Below are positions 23,260-34,600 of a stretch of 64,000 nt of DNA, in pieces. Under the pieces are notes generated by a model. That model worked only from the letters and a program-made list of their open reading frames with translations. It ran no database searches and was not told the DNA's origin. Position numbers and translations under genes: made by a program. This stretch comes from Aplidium turbinatum (lineage: Eukaryota; Chordata; Ascidiacea; Aplousobranchia; Polyclinidae): the NCBI GenBank assembly GCA_918807975.1, contig OU964920.1, positions 47,583,979 to 47,647,978 on the forward strand. Direction: 5' to 3'. The first letter of the stretch is position 1. Each line of letters opens with the position of its first letter.

Positions 23260-23493
23260 ATGTCAACTCTACATCACGGGTCTGCCGCCAAAAATGCAGC
23301 TTCTCTGTTGATTGTATTTTGCTCTTGTTTAATCGTCTTCTATATAATTTATTGCTTGGTTGTTAATTGTAACAATGATCCGAATAACTCAAGCACTTCT
23401 CCAGGATGCCCGCAGTTGAAGCGCCTCCCCAATGGTAACGTACAATGTACGAGGTCTAACCATCATGGTAGCAGATGCTCCTTTGTTTGTAAC
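23260..23493 (+). CDS. Alternative first exon: type II membrane anchor fused to sushi domain 1
   Basis: An ATG at 23260 opens a frame that runs straight into exon 2 in the correct frame. It has 13 mostly polar residues with one lysine (MSTLHHGSAAKNA), then a 22-residue hydrophobic helix (residues 14-35, ASLLIVFCSCLIVFYIIYCL and on), then an Asn/Ser/Pro linker with possible N-glycosylation sites, then the sushi start GCPQL. With the positive charge before the helix this predicts a cytosolic N-terminus and an extracellular C-terminus. Use of this start would need a promoter in intron 1 and would skip exon 1. It might also be chance open sequence ahead of the acceptor at 23403-23404. Confidence 0.4.
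23405..23493 (+). CDS. Sushi/trefoil gene, exon 2: first half of sushi domain 1
   Basis: It follows the acceptor CACTTCTCCAG, phase 1 in, and ends at AAC|GTGAGT, phase 0 out. The peptide GCPQLKRLPNG ... QCT ... GSRCSFVCN carries the first four cysteines of a six-cysteine sushi domain. The domain is completed by exon 3. Splitting one sushi domain over two exons is common in this family; here the split falls just after the fourth cysteine. Confidence 0.75.
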
Positions 23494-23759
23494 GTGAGTG
23501 AACTACTCTTTATTGTTATTTGTTTGGAGATTATTTTGTCAAAGCTAGTCTTCGGTCAAGAAGTTGTTTTACCACAAAAAAATTGTGTTACGCCAAGAAT
23601 CAACAAAAATTCAACCTATTTTTTTCATTTGTTTCGACTTTGGTTATATCTGCAGCTTAAAGTTATTTTATATGTTTCTCTACACGGCAACCGCCAGGTT
23701 ATCTTTGTTTTTGGCAACACATGAAGTTAAACGCTACCCTGGTAAAACAATGTAAGGTA

Positions 23760-23880
23760 GTGGGCTACAGAGGACATCGGTTCGTTGCCCATCAAGGGCA
23801 CGCTGCTGTGTTCTGGAAAGACACTGAATTAGCCTACATGCTTGAATGTGAGCACCAAGATTGGATGTATTGTTGTACAC
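23760..23880 (+). mobile_element. SINE-like fragment in intron 2
   Basis: CGGTTCGTTGCCCATCAAGG, then a GGCACGCTGCTGTGT-like stretch and AAGACACTGAATT, resemble the body of a widespread invertebrate tRNA-type SINE. No head or tail is clear. The 62-codon frame over it is not a gene. Confidence 0.4.
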
Positions 23881-24092
23881 ACAATGTATACCAACAAGCT
23901 CAAGCTTAGATGCTTTAAAGTGTGATAGGTAATGACTTAGGTTGGAAGGATAATTTTGTGAAGAGGTTACTCTGCTGGAGTGAGTGAATTAGCATGTATC
24001 TCTTGTAGGCTACCGTTTTTTCCTATCTTTCTGAGTGAGTATGAAGCGGAGGAGAATTGGTTTATATCCTTCAATATTTGCTTTGTGTTTAG

Positions 24093-24204
24093 GGTGGATT
24101 TGAGCTAGGTGGTGGTTCCGGTTCAGTGATGTGCAGGAATGGGAGGTGGTTCAAAGGAAGGACCAACACAAGAGCTAATCTTGCTGTACTCTGCGTTTCA
24201 ACAG
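24093..24204 (+). CDS. Sushi/trefoil gene, exon 3: second half of sushi domain 1
   Basis: Acceptor TTGTGTTTAG, phase 0 in, and donor ACAG|GTGTTC, phase 1 out. The peptide GGFELGGGSGSVMCRNGRWF ... LAVLCVST supplies the 'GF.L.G....C..G.W ... C' half of the sushi fold, with the fifth and sixth cysteines and the tryptophan. The last cysteine is further from the tryptophan than usual, with a basic/Asn-rich insert between them. Confidence 0.75.
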
Positions 24205-24493
24205 GTGTTCTGCATATTTATTTCAATCACTATCAATGCCATTCTCAAGGACTATATTTAATAGGCACTTAAAATTAACGGTAAAATTCAAAAGGTAGCC
24301 GAGAATTGTTAATGGGTACAAAACAGACCAAAGATCCCAACCTTACCTGGAAACTGAGCTTGCAAAAGCTTTAACCTACTGTTGATCACCTCAGGAGAGA
24401 AACTAACCAGCCAGCAATGACAACTGGGTCACATCTGGGTAACAAATGGGCAGTCTTTTGGTTCCCAACTGTGTTGCCCGGCAGGTTACCAGT

Positions 24494-25039
24494 CAGACTT
24501 GGGCAATTGTCAAATTCGATGAATTAGACCAAAATGTTAGTAATTCTAATCTAATTTGGTGAAAACTTGTTGACTCTAATTCTAATCTAATCTCCAGTTT
24601 TGCTAAAAATTCTAGTTTTTCCAACAGTGCTTTTCAGCAAATGAAAGGAAACCTCATGCACGGAAAATGCAATAAAACGATCACATCAAAGTGTCATTTC
24701 ATCGCAGCGAAGTCATTAAAATCTCGATTAACTCATCAATTGACCTACATCACAATGTCTATTATGACGTAAGTGGTTTTGGTGCAGTGATGGGGGAATG
24801 ACACTTTGATCTAGAGTTGCCCATGAGTTGCCATATTAGCGTTTTTATCCAAATAGAAAAAAGATATGTGACGACTGCGTCGAACTAATTCTAATCTAGT
24901 TTAAACTTTAATCTAGTTTGCAAAAACTTAGCTAGCTCAAATTTTAAGTCTAGTCTAATTTGTAAAAAACTAGAATAGCTGTAATTATAATTCTAATCTA
25001 ATTTCAAAAGGCTGAAAAAATTCTAGTTGTCCAAGTCTG
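24494..25039 (-). mobile_element. CAGACTTGG-family MITE (hAT-like), copy 1, intron 3
   Basis: The ends CAGACTTGGGCAATTGTC and inverted CAGACTTGGACAACTAGA are similar. The interior is full of AATTCTAATCTAATTT-like short runs. The flanks TTACCAGT and GTACCAGT match at 7 of 8 bases, fitting an old 8-bp duplication. Compared with the copy at 51172 it is in the opposite orientation. Confidence 0.8.
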
Positions 25040-25189
25040 GTACCAGTTTAACATTGTCTGTGAGCTCATGTCCTACCCTAACCCAACTGGGCAGCCTAGT
25101 TGGAAAATGTTTAAAAACAAACGCTTCCGAGCGGTGTCAAACTGCTGTCCTTTGAAACCTGGATCACAAACAGATGCCATTTTGGTTGG

Positions 25190-25482
25190 CCCGCCCCGTT
25201 GGCTCAGTGATTACGCGGCCGGATCAAGATCACGCTGCGCTGGTTCGACCTTCGGGGTGTGCGCTTGAACAACGCATTTTAAGGACTGCTCTCCATTCAG
25301 CGTCACCCAGTCAATGGAATAATTCCCCGGCAACAACACTTCAACAATCGGAAAACTTCACTCTGTCAATCTCGGTAACCGGCCCTGCGTCAAAAGCCTC
25401 TACAAGTATGCGAAACTACCAGGAATAACCTATCAAGGCTTTGTCAGTCCGACGATAAAGATTCAAAACCAACCAACCGTAC
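25190..25482 (+). mobile_element. tRNA-derived SINE with AACC tail, near full length
   Basis: A box CGTTGGCTCAGTGATTACGC, B box GCTGGTTCGACC, then the linker GCGCTTGAACAACGCA, a body shared with the copy at 53484 (TGGAATAATTCCCCGG, CGGCCCTGCGTCA, AGTATGCGAAACTACCAGGA), and a 3' end CAAGGCTTTGTCAGTCCGA with (AACC) repeats. Confidence 0.8.
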
Positions 25483-25614
25483 ATGCGCCACTAAACCTGA
25501 CTCAACAAACTTCGAGTTCAGAGTTAATAAAAGCAGATTTTTGTTGTTGTCGAAGAAGTGAAAGAGAAGAATGCTCTATTCTCGAGTGAACAGGCGAACA
25601 TAACGGCAAAGAAC

Positions 25615-25779
25615 ATGAATGTATGGTAACAATACCCACTGCGTTTCCTAGTATATGGTAACAATACCCATTGCGTTTCTTTGTATATGGTAACAATAGC
25701 CACTGCGTTTTCTCGTATATGGTAACAATAGCCACTGCGTTTTCTCGTATATGGTAACAATAGCTACTGCGTTTCCTAG
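25615..25779 (+). repeat. 35-36-bp minisatellite, about five copies
   Basis: Units contain TATATGGTAACAATAGCCAC followed by TGCGTTTTCTCG. A further unit lies at 26637-26670, on the other side of the Tigger-like element, so that element split the array. Confidence 0.85.
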
Positions 25780-25781
25780 TA

Positions 25782-26636
25782 CAGAATTCGCCTATAACGG
25801 CACCTCTAGGGGTTTGCAAAACTGGCGTTATAGCCGAATTGACGTTATAGACAAACTACCGCAAACTATTCCAAAACTGTCTTTTGAATAAAGAAAGAGG
25901 TGTATAATCCAGTCAGGTTTACTGTGTACCACCAAACTGACAAAAGTCACCCAGAAAATACAGTAAACAAAGAAATTGTTAAAAAAAAAAAACTACAGCG
26001 AAAGGTACAGGAAATTTGCGCAATAGGCTACAGCTCGTTACATACAGTAGTAGAGAAGTTCATTGTTTATTAGCAAAAAAGGCATTGATCTTCAGCTGTT
26101 TCGGCTTTGACACGGATTTCTCTACCACATAGCGTTCAGCTTTTGCTAAATAATGTAGGATTTGCTCGCTGTCGTCGTGACTTCGGAAGTATCGGTCTAG
26201 TTGTCTGATTGACTTCAGGGCTTCTACAACGTACAACTGTTGCTTTGAGTTTTTTAAAGGTCAGCTGTAGAGCTGCTTTTTACATGTGATAGTTTTTCAC
26301 GCGGGAAAAAGTTAATTCAGTTACCTAATTAAAGTCCCTGTTGCGAACGACGTAGCAAAATAAAGGAAAGACATTTTGCAAGCAGCAGCGCTAATTGGAT
26401 TAAAAGACTGACCGTTCTTGGTGAAGGTGATGGCTTAAAGTGACGTTATAAACGAACAAAAGACGTCTGGGGACCAATAAAGGGTGCTGTTACATGCGAA
26501 TTGACGTTATAAGCGATGCTGTTGTAGCCGAACTGCAATGCACGTAAAAGATAGGAATTCTGCCGGGACCGGGCGAAATGTGACGTAATAGGCGAATTGA
26601 CGTTATAAACGAAGCCGTTATAGGCGAATTCTACTG
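25782..26636 (-). mobile_element. Tigger/pogo-like element, internally deleted, inserted at TA
   Basis: The ends CAGAATTCGCCTATAACGG and inverted CAGTAGAATTCGCCTATAAC match apart from a 3-base length difference, with TA on both sides (25780-25781 and 26637-26638). The minisatellite outside is continuous if one TA and the element are removed. Several GAATTGACGTTATA words recur near both ends. At 855 bp it keeps only the end of a transposase gene (26060-26280). Confidence 0.8.
26060..26280 (-). pseudogene. Tigger-type transposase C-terminal fragment
   Basis: On the minus strand the frame reads ALKSIRQLDRYFRSHDDSEQ, then an acidic/hydrophobic helix and KPKQLKINAFFANKQ before a stop. A helix region followed by 'kQ..I..FF' at the very end is typical of Tigger/jerky-type transposases. 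No DDE domain remains. Confidence 0.6.
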
Positions 26637-26670
26637 TATATGGTAACAATAACTACTGTTTCCTCACAGT

Positions 26671-27337
26671 GCAAAAGAAATTGGGTAAGATAAAAACTTA
26701 AATTTGTATTTCAAAACCAATTTGAGTTAAAAATATCTTTGGATGTAACTCTATATGTCTTCCTCGAAAAGCCAATCAAGACAAATAATAATGATTACAT
26801 AGGCTATTAACAAAAAAAGATAAAAATATTAATTTGTAAAATAAAATAACAAAAACCGTGAGAGACAAACTTTAAATTTTACATTTGATTGAATTTACCA
26901 TAGCAGTAGCCAGATTTTTAAATAGTTTCTTAATAATCAACTTGCTTATTAGCATACTCGTAATAAGCTACCTTCCTACCTATACTGCCATCATAAAATG
27001 GTGCATTAAATTGCTAATGTGGGGCATTCAACTCGCCTTAAATGTTGTTAAATGTCGTTTTGCAAATGGGCTGCCCAGAATGAATTCACATGAGATATGA
27101 CACTGGCAATAGATTAATAAACAGCACTGAAACAGTTGTATTGTTGTTGAAAATGCATAGACGAAACTAGCACACTCGTTTGCCACGCTTGACCAGGTCA
27201 GACGTAAGTTGGTTGCCAGGTGTTGTCAGTGGTAGCAACGATTTCTATAAACATCTGCTGGGCTTTGTTCGGTAATATATCTTTTCTTTATAACATAAGT
27301 GCATCAGTCTGGGTGATAAATGTTTGTTGGTTTCCAG
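26671..27337. other. Intron 3, unassigned part
   Basis: AT-rich with no recognisable feature. Confidence 0.3.
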
Positions 27338-27469
27338 ACTTGGGAAGAGTTGCGTCAGGAAATGACGAATGCTCATCGCGCCCTTGCGGCTATCCCGGCA
27401 TCAATGAGGAAATGTGTCAAGAATTCGCCGGTTGTTGCTGGAACGAGGCACGCTCCTCATGCAGTGAAG
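27338..27469 (+). CDS. Sushi/trefoil gene, exon 4: P-type trefoil domain
   Basis: Acceptor TTGGTTTCCAG and donor GAAG|GTAAAG, phase 1 on both sides (132 nt), so the exon can be added or skipped without a frame change. The peptide DECSSRPCGYPGINEEMCQE, then FAGCCWNEARSSC, has six cysteines with CGYPGI and the GCCW pair, the signature of a P-type trefoil. The spacing between the first two cysteines is shorter than in classic trefoil factors. It is followed by a 22.3-kb intron filled mostly with satellite. Confidence 0.8.
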
Positions 27470-28485
27470 GTAAAGGAAGGCCAGAACAGATTTATTTTAT
27501 GTTTACTTCAATATTGTTGCACTTGGAAACATTTTGAAGTACAGGATGCGAAACTACCTTCTCAGAGTGAGGTGTTTAATCACAGTGTTGCCAGATACTT
27601 GTTCTTCCTAATTGCTATTTTGGAACATCTATTCCCACCCTTTAAAAACCGTACAACTTTATTTTAAAGTGAATTTTTATCAACTCGTTAATGCAAACAG
27701 CATTCGAAAATTCGAGATGTTCAAAGCACAAGTTCTCTCTCCTAAACATACACACGATTATAAAATACTGTGTCGCAAAAGCATCAATCTATCTGAAAAT
27801 TATCATTGCATTTACAAATTTTTATTGAAATATTTGGTAAATTTATCCTTTTTCATATTTTAATTTCAACAAAGCGAAGTAGTCTAAAATAATCCATATC
27901 TTAACCAGGCTTGCGTCTGCTTAAAAAATATTACTTTAGATTAATTTGTGCAGCTTATTTAAACTTTGGACTAAGTTTGAAATCTTTGATTTACTTTTGA
28001 GTTAAATGGATTAATATGGTACATTTATTTGGAATTGTAAAAAAGATGTGGCAACTGTTTTCTCTGTACGCACTTCATTTCCTTGGTTTCAGTTTATCTC
28101 ATGTTTCACTGAAGTGAAACAAACTAATTAACAATTGAGAAAATATGCTGCTCATTTCTTTTACGTCTGTTAGCAAAAAGCGATGTTAGGATACGGACTT
28201 ACAAAACATAATTCAAATATTGCAAGTGCATTTGCAAGTTTAATCAAAATAGCTAGTTTTCCTGTAACCTTGTCGATCGCTTGCTTTCAACATGATTGAC
28301 CACTTCGACTCTTCCATCTGTGTTCAGTTGCACGACGCCTTTGTGGATACAGAGGAATTCCGTCGAATCTTTGTTCTGCGAAAGGATGCGACTACAATGT
28401 CGAGGAAGGAAATTGTTACAAAAGTGGGTTTTGATTCTCACTAAGGCTGCAGCGTGCGTCATAACCATCATATATCTGCCACAAT
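27470..28485. other. Start of the 22.3-kb intron 4, unassigned
   Basis: No gene is supported. A stretch at 28255-28490 is open on both strands but resembles nothing I recognise. Confidence 0.35.
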
Positions 28486-28486
28486 A

Positions 28487-28600
28487 GCTCATCGCGATAA
28501 GCAACCAACTTTGTAAATGAAGAAATTGATAGATCAAGCAACGCTGGTTCAAATCCCGGCTTAAGTGGTTTAAAAATGCATTCCAAGGATTGAAATGCAT
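28487..28600 (+). mobile_element. tRNA-like SINE head abutting the 18-bp satellite
   Basis: TAGCTCATCGCGATAAGC resembles an A box and CGCTGGTTCAAATCCCGGC a B box, with GATCAAGCAACG between, as in the SINEs at 25190 and 53484. The body is missing and the satellite starts right after it. Confidence 0.5.
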
Positions 28601-28604
28601 TTTA

Positions 28605-31600
28605 AACGCCACCGTGGTAATAATCGCCATCACAGTGATAAGCGCCACCATAGTAACAAGCGCCACCATAGTAACAAGCACCACCACAGTGACAAGCACC
28701 ACCATAGTAATAAGCGCCACAATAGTGACAAGCACACCATACTGACAAGCACCACCATAGTAACAAGCACAACCATAGTGATAAGCACCATCATAGTAAC
28801 AAGCGCCACCGTAGTGATAACCGACGCCATAGTGACAAACACCACAATAGTGATAAGCGCCAACATAGTGACAAGCACCACCATAGTGACAAGTACCACC
28901 ATAGTGATAAGCACCACCATAGTAACAAGCACCACCATAGTGATAAGCGCCACCATAGTGACAAGTATCATCATAGTGACAAGCACCACCATAGTGATAA
29001 GCGCCACCATAGTGATAAGCGCCACCATAGTGACAATCACCACAATAGTGATAAGCGCCACCATAGTGACAAGCACCACCATAGTGACAAACATCACCAT
29101 AGTGATAAGCGCCACCATAGTAACAAGCACCACCATACTGCTAAGCGCCACCATAGTGACAAGTACCGCAATAGTGACAAGCACCACCATAGTGATAAGC
29201 GCCACGATAGTAATAAGCGCCACCATAGTAACAAGCACCACTATAGTGACAAGCGCCACCATAGTGAATAGCACCAACAGAGTGATAAACGCCACCATAG
29301 TAACAAGCACCACCATAGTAACAAGCATCACCATAGTGATAAGCGCCACCATAGTGACAAGCGCCACCATAGTAACAAGCACTACCATAGTAACAAGCGC
29401 CATCACAGTGATTAGCGCCACTATAGTGATGAGCGCCACCATAGTGATAAGCACTACGATAGTAACCAGTGCCACCATAGTGATAATCGCCACTATACTG
29501 ACAAGCGCCACCATAGTGACAAGCACCACCATAGTAATAAGCGCCACCATAGTGACAAGCACCACCATAGTGACAAGCACCACCATAGCGACAAGCACCA
29601 CCATAGTGATAATCGCCACTATAGTGACAAGCACCACCATAGTAACAACTACCACCATAGTAACAAGCACCGCCATAGTGATAAGCGCCACCATAGTGAC
29701 AAGCACCACCATAGTGACAAGCACCACCATAGTAACAAGCGCCACCATAGTGATAAGCGCCACCATACTAACAAGCACCACCATACTGCTAAGCGCCACC
29801 ATAGTGACAAGTACCACCATAGTCACAAGCACCACCATAGTGATAAGCGCCACAATAGTAACAAGCGCCACCATAGTAACAAGCACCACCATAGTGAAAA
29901 GCGCCACCATAGTGATAATCGCCACCATATTGACAAGCACCACCACAGTAACAACCACCACCATAGTAACAAGCACCGCCATAGTAATAAGCGCCACCAT
30001 AGTGACAAGCACCACCATAGTGACAAGCACCACCATAGCGACAAGCACCACCATAGTGATAATCGCCACCATAGTGACAAGCACCACCATAGTAACAACC
30101 ACCACCATAGTAACAAGCACCGCCATAGTGATAAGCGCCACCATAGTGACAAGCACCACCATAGTGACAAGCACCACCATAGTAACAAGCGCCACCATAG
30201 TGATAAGCGCCACCATAGTAACAAGCACCACCATACTGCTAAGCGCCACCATAGTGACAAGTACCACCATAGTCACAAGCACCACCATAGTGATAAGCGC
30301 CACAATAGTAACAAGCGGCACCATAGTAACAAGCTCCACCATAGTGAAAAGCGCCACCATAGTGATAATCGCCACCATAGTGACAAGCACCACCATAGTA
30401 ACAACCACCACCATAGTAACAAGCACCGCCATAGTGATAAGCGCCACCATAGTGACAAGCACCACCATAATGACAAGCACCACCATAGTAACAAGCACCA
30501 CCATAGTGATAAGCGCCACCATAGTAACAAGCACCACCATACTGCTAAGCGCCACCATAGTGACAAGTACCACCATAGTGATAATCGCCACCATAGTGAC
30601 AAGCACCACCATAGTAACAACCACCACCATAGTCACAAGCACCGCCATAGTGATAAGCGCCACCATAGTGACAAGCACCACCATAATGACAAGCACCACC
30701 ATAGTAACAAGCGCCACCATAGTGATAAGCGCCACTATAGTAACAAGCACCACCATACTGCTAAGCGCCACCATAGTGACAAGTACCACCATAGTCACAA
30801 GCACCACCATAGTGATAGGCGCCACAATAGTCACAAGCACCACCATAGTAACAAGCGCCACCATAGTAACAAGCGCTACCATAGTAACAAGCACCACCAT
30901 AGTGATAAGCGCCACCATAGTGACAAGCACCACCATAGTGACAAGCACCACCATAGTGACAAGCACCACCATAGTGATAAGCGCCACCATAGAGATAAAA
31001 ACCACCATAATGACAAGCACCACCATAGTGATAAGCACCACCATAGTGATAATCGCCACCATAGTGTCAAGCACCACCATAGTCACAAGCACCATCATAG
31101 TAACAAACACCACTATAGTAACAAGCACCGCCATAGTAACAAGCGCCACCATAGTGATAAGCGCCACCGTAGTAATAAGCGCCACCATAGTGACAAGAAC
31201 CACCATAGTGATAAGAGCAACCATAGTAATTAGCACTACCATAGTGACAAGCGCCACCATAGTGACAAGCGCCACCATAGTAACAAGCGCCACCACAGTG
31301 ATAAGCACCACCGTAGTAATAAGCGCCACCATAGTGACAAGCACCACCATAGTGACAAGCACCACCATAGTGATAGGCGCCACAATAGTCACAAGCACCA
31401 CCATAGTAACAAGCGCCACCATAGTAACAAGCGCTACCATAGTAACAAGCACCACCATAGTGATAAGCGCCACCATAGTGACAAGCACCACCATAGTGAC
31501 AAGCACCACCATAGTGACAAGCACCACCATAGTGATAAGCGCCACCATAGAGATAAAAACCACCATAATGACAAGCACCACCATAGTGATAAGCACCACC

Positions 31601-34600
31601 ATAGTGATAATCGCCACCATAGTGTCAAGCACCACCATAGTCACAAGCACCATCATAGTAACAAACACCACTATAGTAACAAGCACCGCCATAGTAACAA
31701 GCGCCACCATAGTGATAAGCGCCACCGTAGTAATAAGCGCCACCATAGTGACAAGAACCACCATAGTGATAAGAGCAACCATAGTAATTAGCACTACCAT
31801 AGTGACAAGCGCCACCATAGTGACAAGCGCCACCATAGTAACAAGCGCCACCACAGTGATAAGCACCACCGTAGTAATAAGCGCCACCATAGTGACAAGC
31901 ACCACCATAGTAACAAGCGCCACCATAGTGATAAGCGCCACCGTAGTAATAAGCACCACCATAGTGACAAGCACCACCATAGTGATAAGAGCAACCATAG
32001 TAATTAGCACTACCATAGTGACAAGCGCCACAATAGTGATAAGCGCCACCATAGTAACAAGCACCACAATAGTGACAAGCGCCACGATAGTGACAAGCGC
32101 CACCATAGTGACAAGCGCCACCATAGTAACAAGCGCCACCACAGTGATAAGCACCACCATAGTGATAAGCGCCACCATAGTGACAAGCACCACCATAGTA
32201 ACAAGCACCACCATAGTGACAAGCACCACCATAGTGATAAGCGCCACCATAGTGACAAGCGCTAACATAGTGATAAGCGCCACCTTAGTAACAAATGCCA
32301 CCATAGTGAAAAGCGCCACCAATGGTGACAAGCACCACCGTAGTGTAAAGCACCACCATAGCAACAATCGCCTCCATAGTGACAAGCACCACCACAGTGA
32401 TAAACGCCACAATAGTGACCAGCACCACCATAGTGATAAGCGCCACCATAGTGACAAGCACCACCATAGTGATAAGCGCCACCATAGTGACAACCACCAT
32501 AATGATGACAAACACCACCATAATGATAAGCGCCACCATAGTGATAAGCGCCACCATAGTGATAAGCGCCACCATAGTGACAATCACCACAATGGTGATA
32601 AGCGCCACCATAGTGACAAGCACCACCATAGTGACAAACATCACCATAGTGATAAGCGCCACCATAGTAACAAGCACCACCATACTGCTAGGGGCCACCA
32701 TAGTGACAAGTACCACAATAGTGACAAGCACCACCATAGTGATAAGCGCCACCATAGTAACAAGCGCCACCATAGTAACAAGCACCACTATAGTGATAAG
32801 CGCCACCATAGTGACAAGCACCACCATAGTAAAAAGCACCACCAGAGTGATAAACGCCACCATAGTAACAAGCACCACCATAGTAACAAGCACCACTATA
32901 GTGATAAGCGCCACCATAGTGACAAGCACCACCATAGTGATAATCGCCACCATAGTGACAAGCACCACCATAGTAACAACCACCACCATAGTAACAAGCG
33001 CCACCATAGTGATAAGCGCCACCATAGTAACAAGCACCACCATGCTGCTAAGCGCCACCATAGTGACAAGTACCACCATAGTCACAAGCACCACCATAGT
33101 GATAAGCGCCACAATAGTAACAAGCGCCACCATAGTAACAAGCACCACCATAGTGAAAAGCGCCACCATAGTGATAATCGCCACCATAGTGACAAGCACC
33201 ACCATAGTAACAACCACCACTATAGTAACAAGCACCGCCATAGTGATAAGCGCCACCATAGTGATAAGCACCACCATAGTGACAAGCACCACCATAGTAA
33301 CAAGCGCCACCATAGTGATAAACGCCACCATAGTAACAAGCACCACCATACTGCTAAGCGCCACCATAGTGACAAGTACCACCATAGTGATAATCGCCAC
33401 CATAGTGACAAGCACCACCATAGTAACAACCACCACCATAGTAACAAGCACCGCCATAGTGATAAGCGCCACCATAGTGACAAGCACCACCATAGTGACA
33501 AGCACCACCATAGTAACAAGCGCTACCATAGTGATAAGCGCCACCATAGTAACAAGCACCACCATACTGCTAAGCGCCACCATAGTGACAAGTACCACCA
33601 TAGTCACAAGCACCACCATAGTGATAAGCGCCACAATAGTCACAAGCACCACCATAGTAACAAGCGCCACCATAGTAACAAGCGCTACCATAGTAACAAG
33701 CACCACCATAGTGATAAGCGCCACCATAGTGACAAACACCACCATAGTGACAAGCACCACCATAGTGACAAGCACCACCATAGTGACAAGCACCACCATA
33801 TTGATAAGCGCCACCATAGAGATAAAAACCACCATAATGACAAGCACCACGATAGTAATAATCGCCACCATAGTGTCAAGCACCACCATAGTCACGAGCA
33901 ACACCCATAGTAACAAGCACCACTATAGTAACAAGCACCGCCATAGTAACAAGCACTGCCATAGTGATAAGCGCCACCATAGTGACAAGCACCACCATAG
34001 TAACAAGCGCCACCATAGTGATAATCGCCACCATAGTGACAAGCACCACCATAGTAACAAGCACCACCATAGTGATAATCGCCATCATATTTACAAGCAC
34101 CACCATAGTAACAGGCGCCACCATAGTAACAAGCACTACCATAGTAACAAGCACCACCATAGTGATAAGCGCCGCCATAGTGACAAACACCACCATAGTG
34201 ACAAGCACCACCATAGTGAAAACCACCACCATAGTGATAAGCGCCACCATAGTAACAAGCACCACCATAGTAACAAGCTCCACAATAGTGATAAGCGCCA
34301 CCATAGTCACAAGCGCCACCATAGTGATAATCGCCACCATAGTGACAAGCACCACCATAGTCAAAAGCACCATCATAGTAACCAGCACCACTATAGTAAC
34401 AAGCACCGCCATAGTAACAAGCACTGCTATAGTGATAAGCGCCACCATAGTTACAAGCACCACCATAGCAACAAGCGCCACCATACTGATAATAGCCGCC
34501 ATAGTGACAAGCACCACCATAGTAACAAGCACCACCATAGTGATAATCGCAACCATAGTGACAAGCACCACCATAGTCACAAGCACCACCATAGTAACAA

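Noticed and set aside
23494-23724. Extension of the sushi exon past 23493
   Set aside because: The frame stays open by chance. AAC|GTGAGT is a good donor, and exon 3 completes the sushi domain exactly.
28255-28490. Exon of the sushi/trefoil gene or a separate gene
   Set aside because: Open on both strands, but no cysteine pattern, no fitting splice sites and no known domain.
28595-33910. Open frames of up to 1771 codons on + and 1317 on - across the 18-bp satellite
   Set aside because: They are produced by a stop-free repeat whose period is a multiple of three. Several frames on both strands are open at once, and there is no non-repeat domain.
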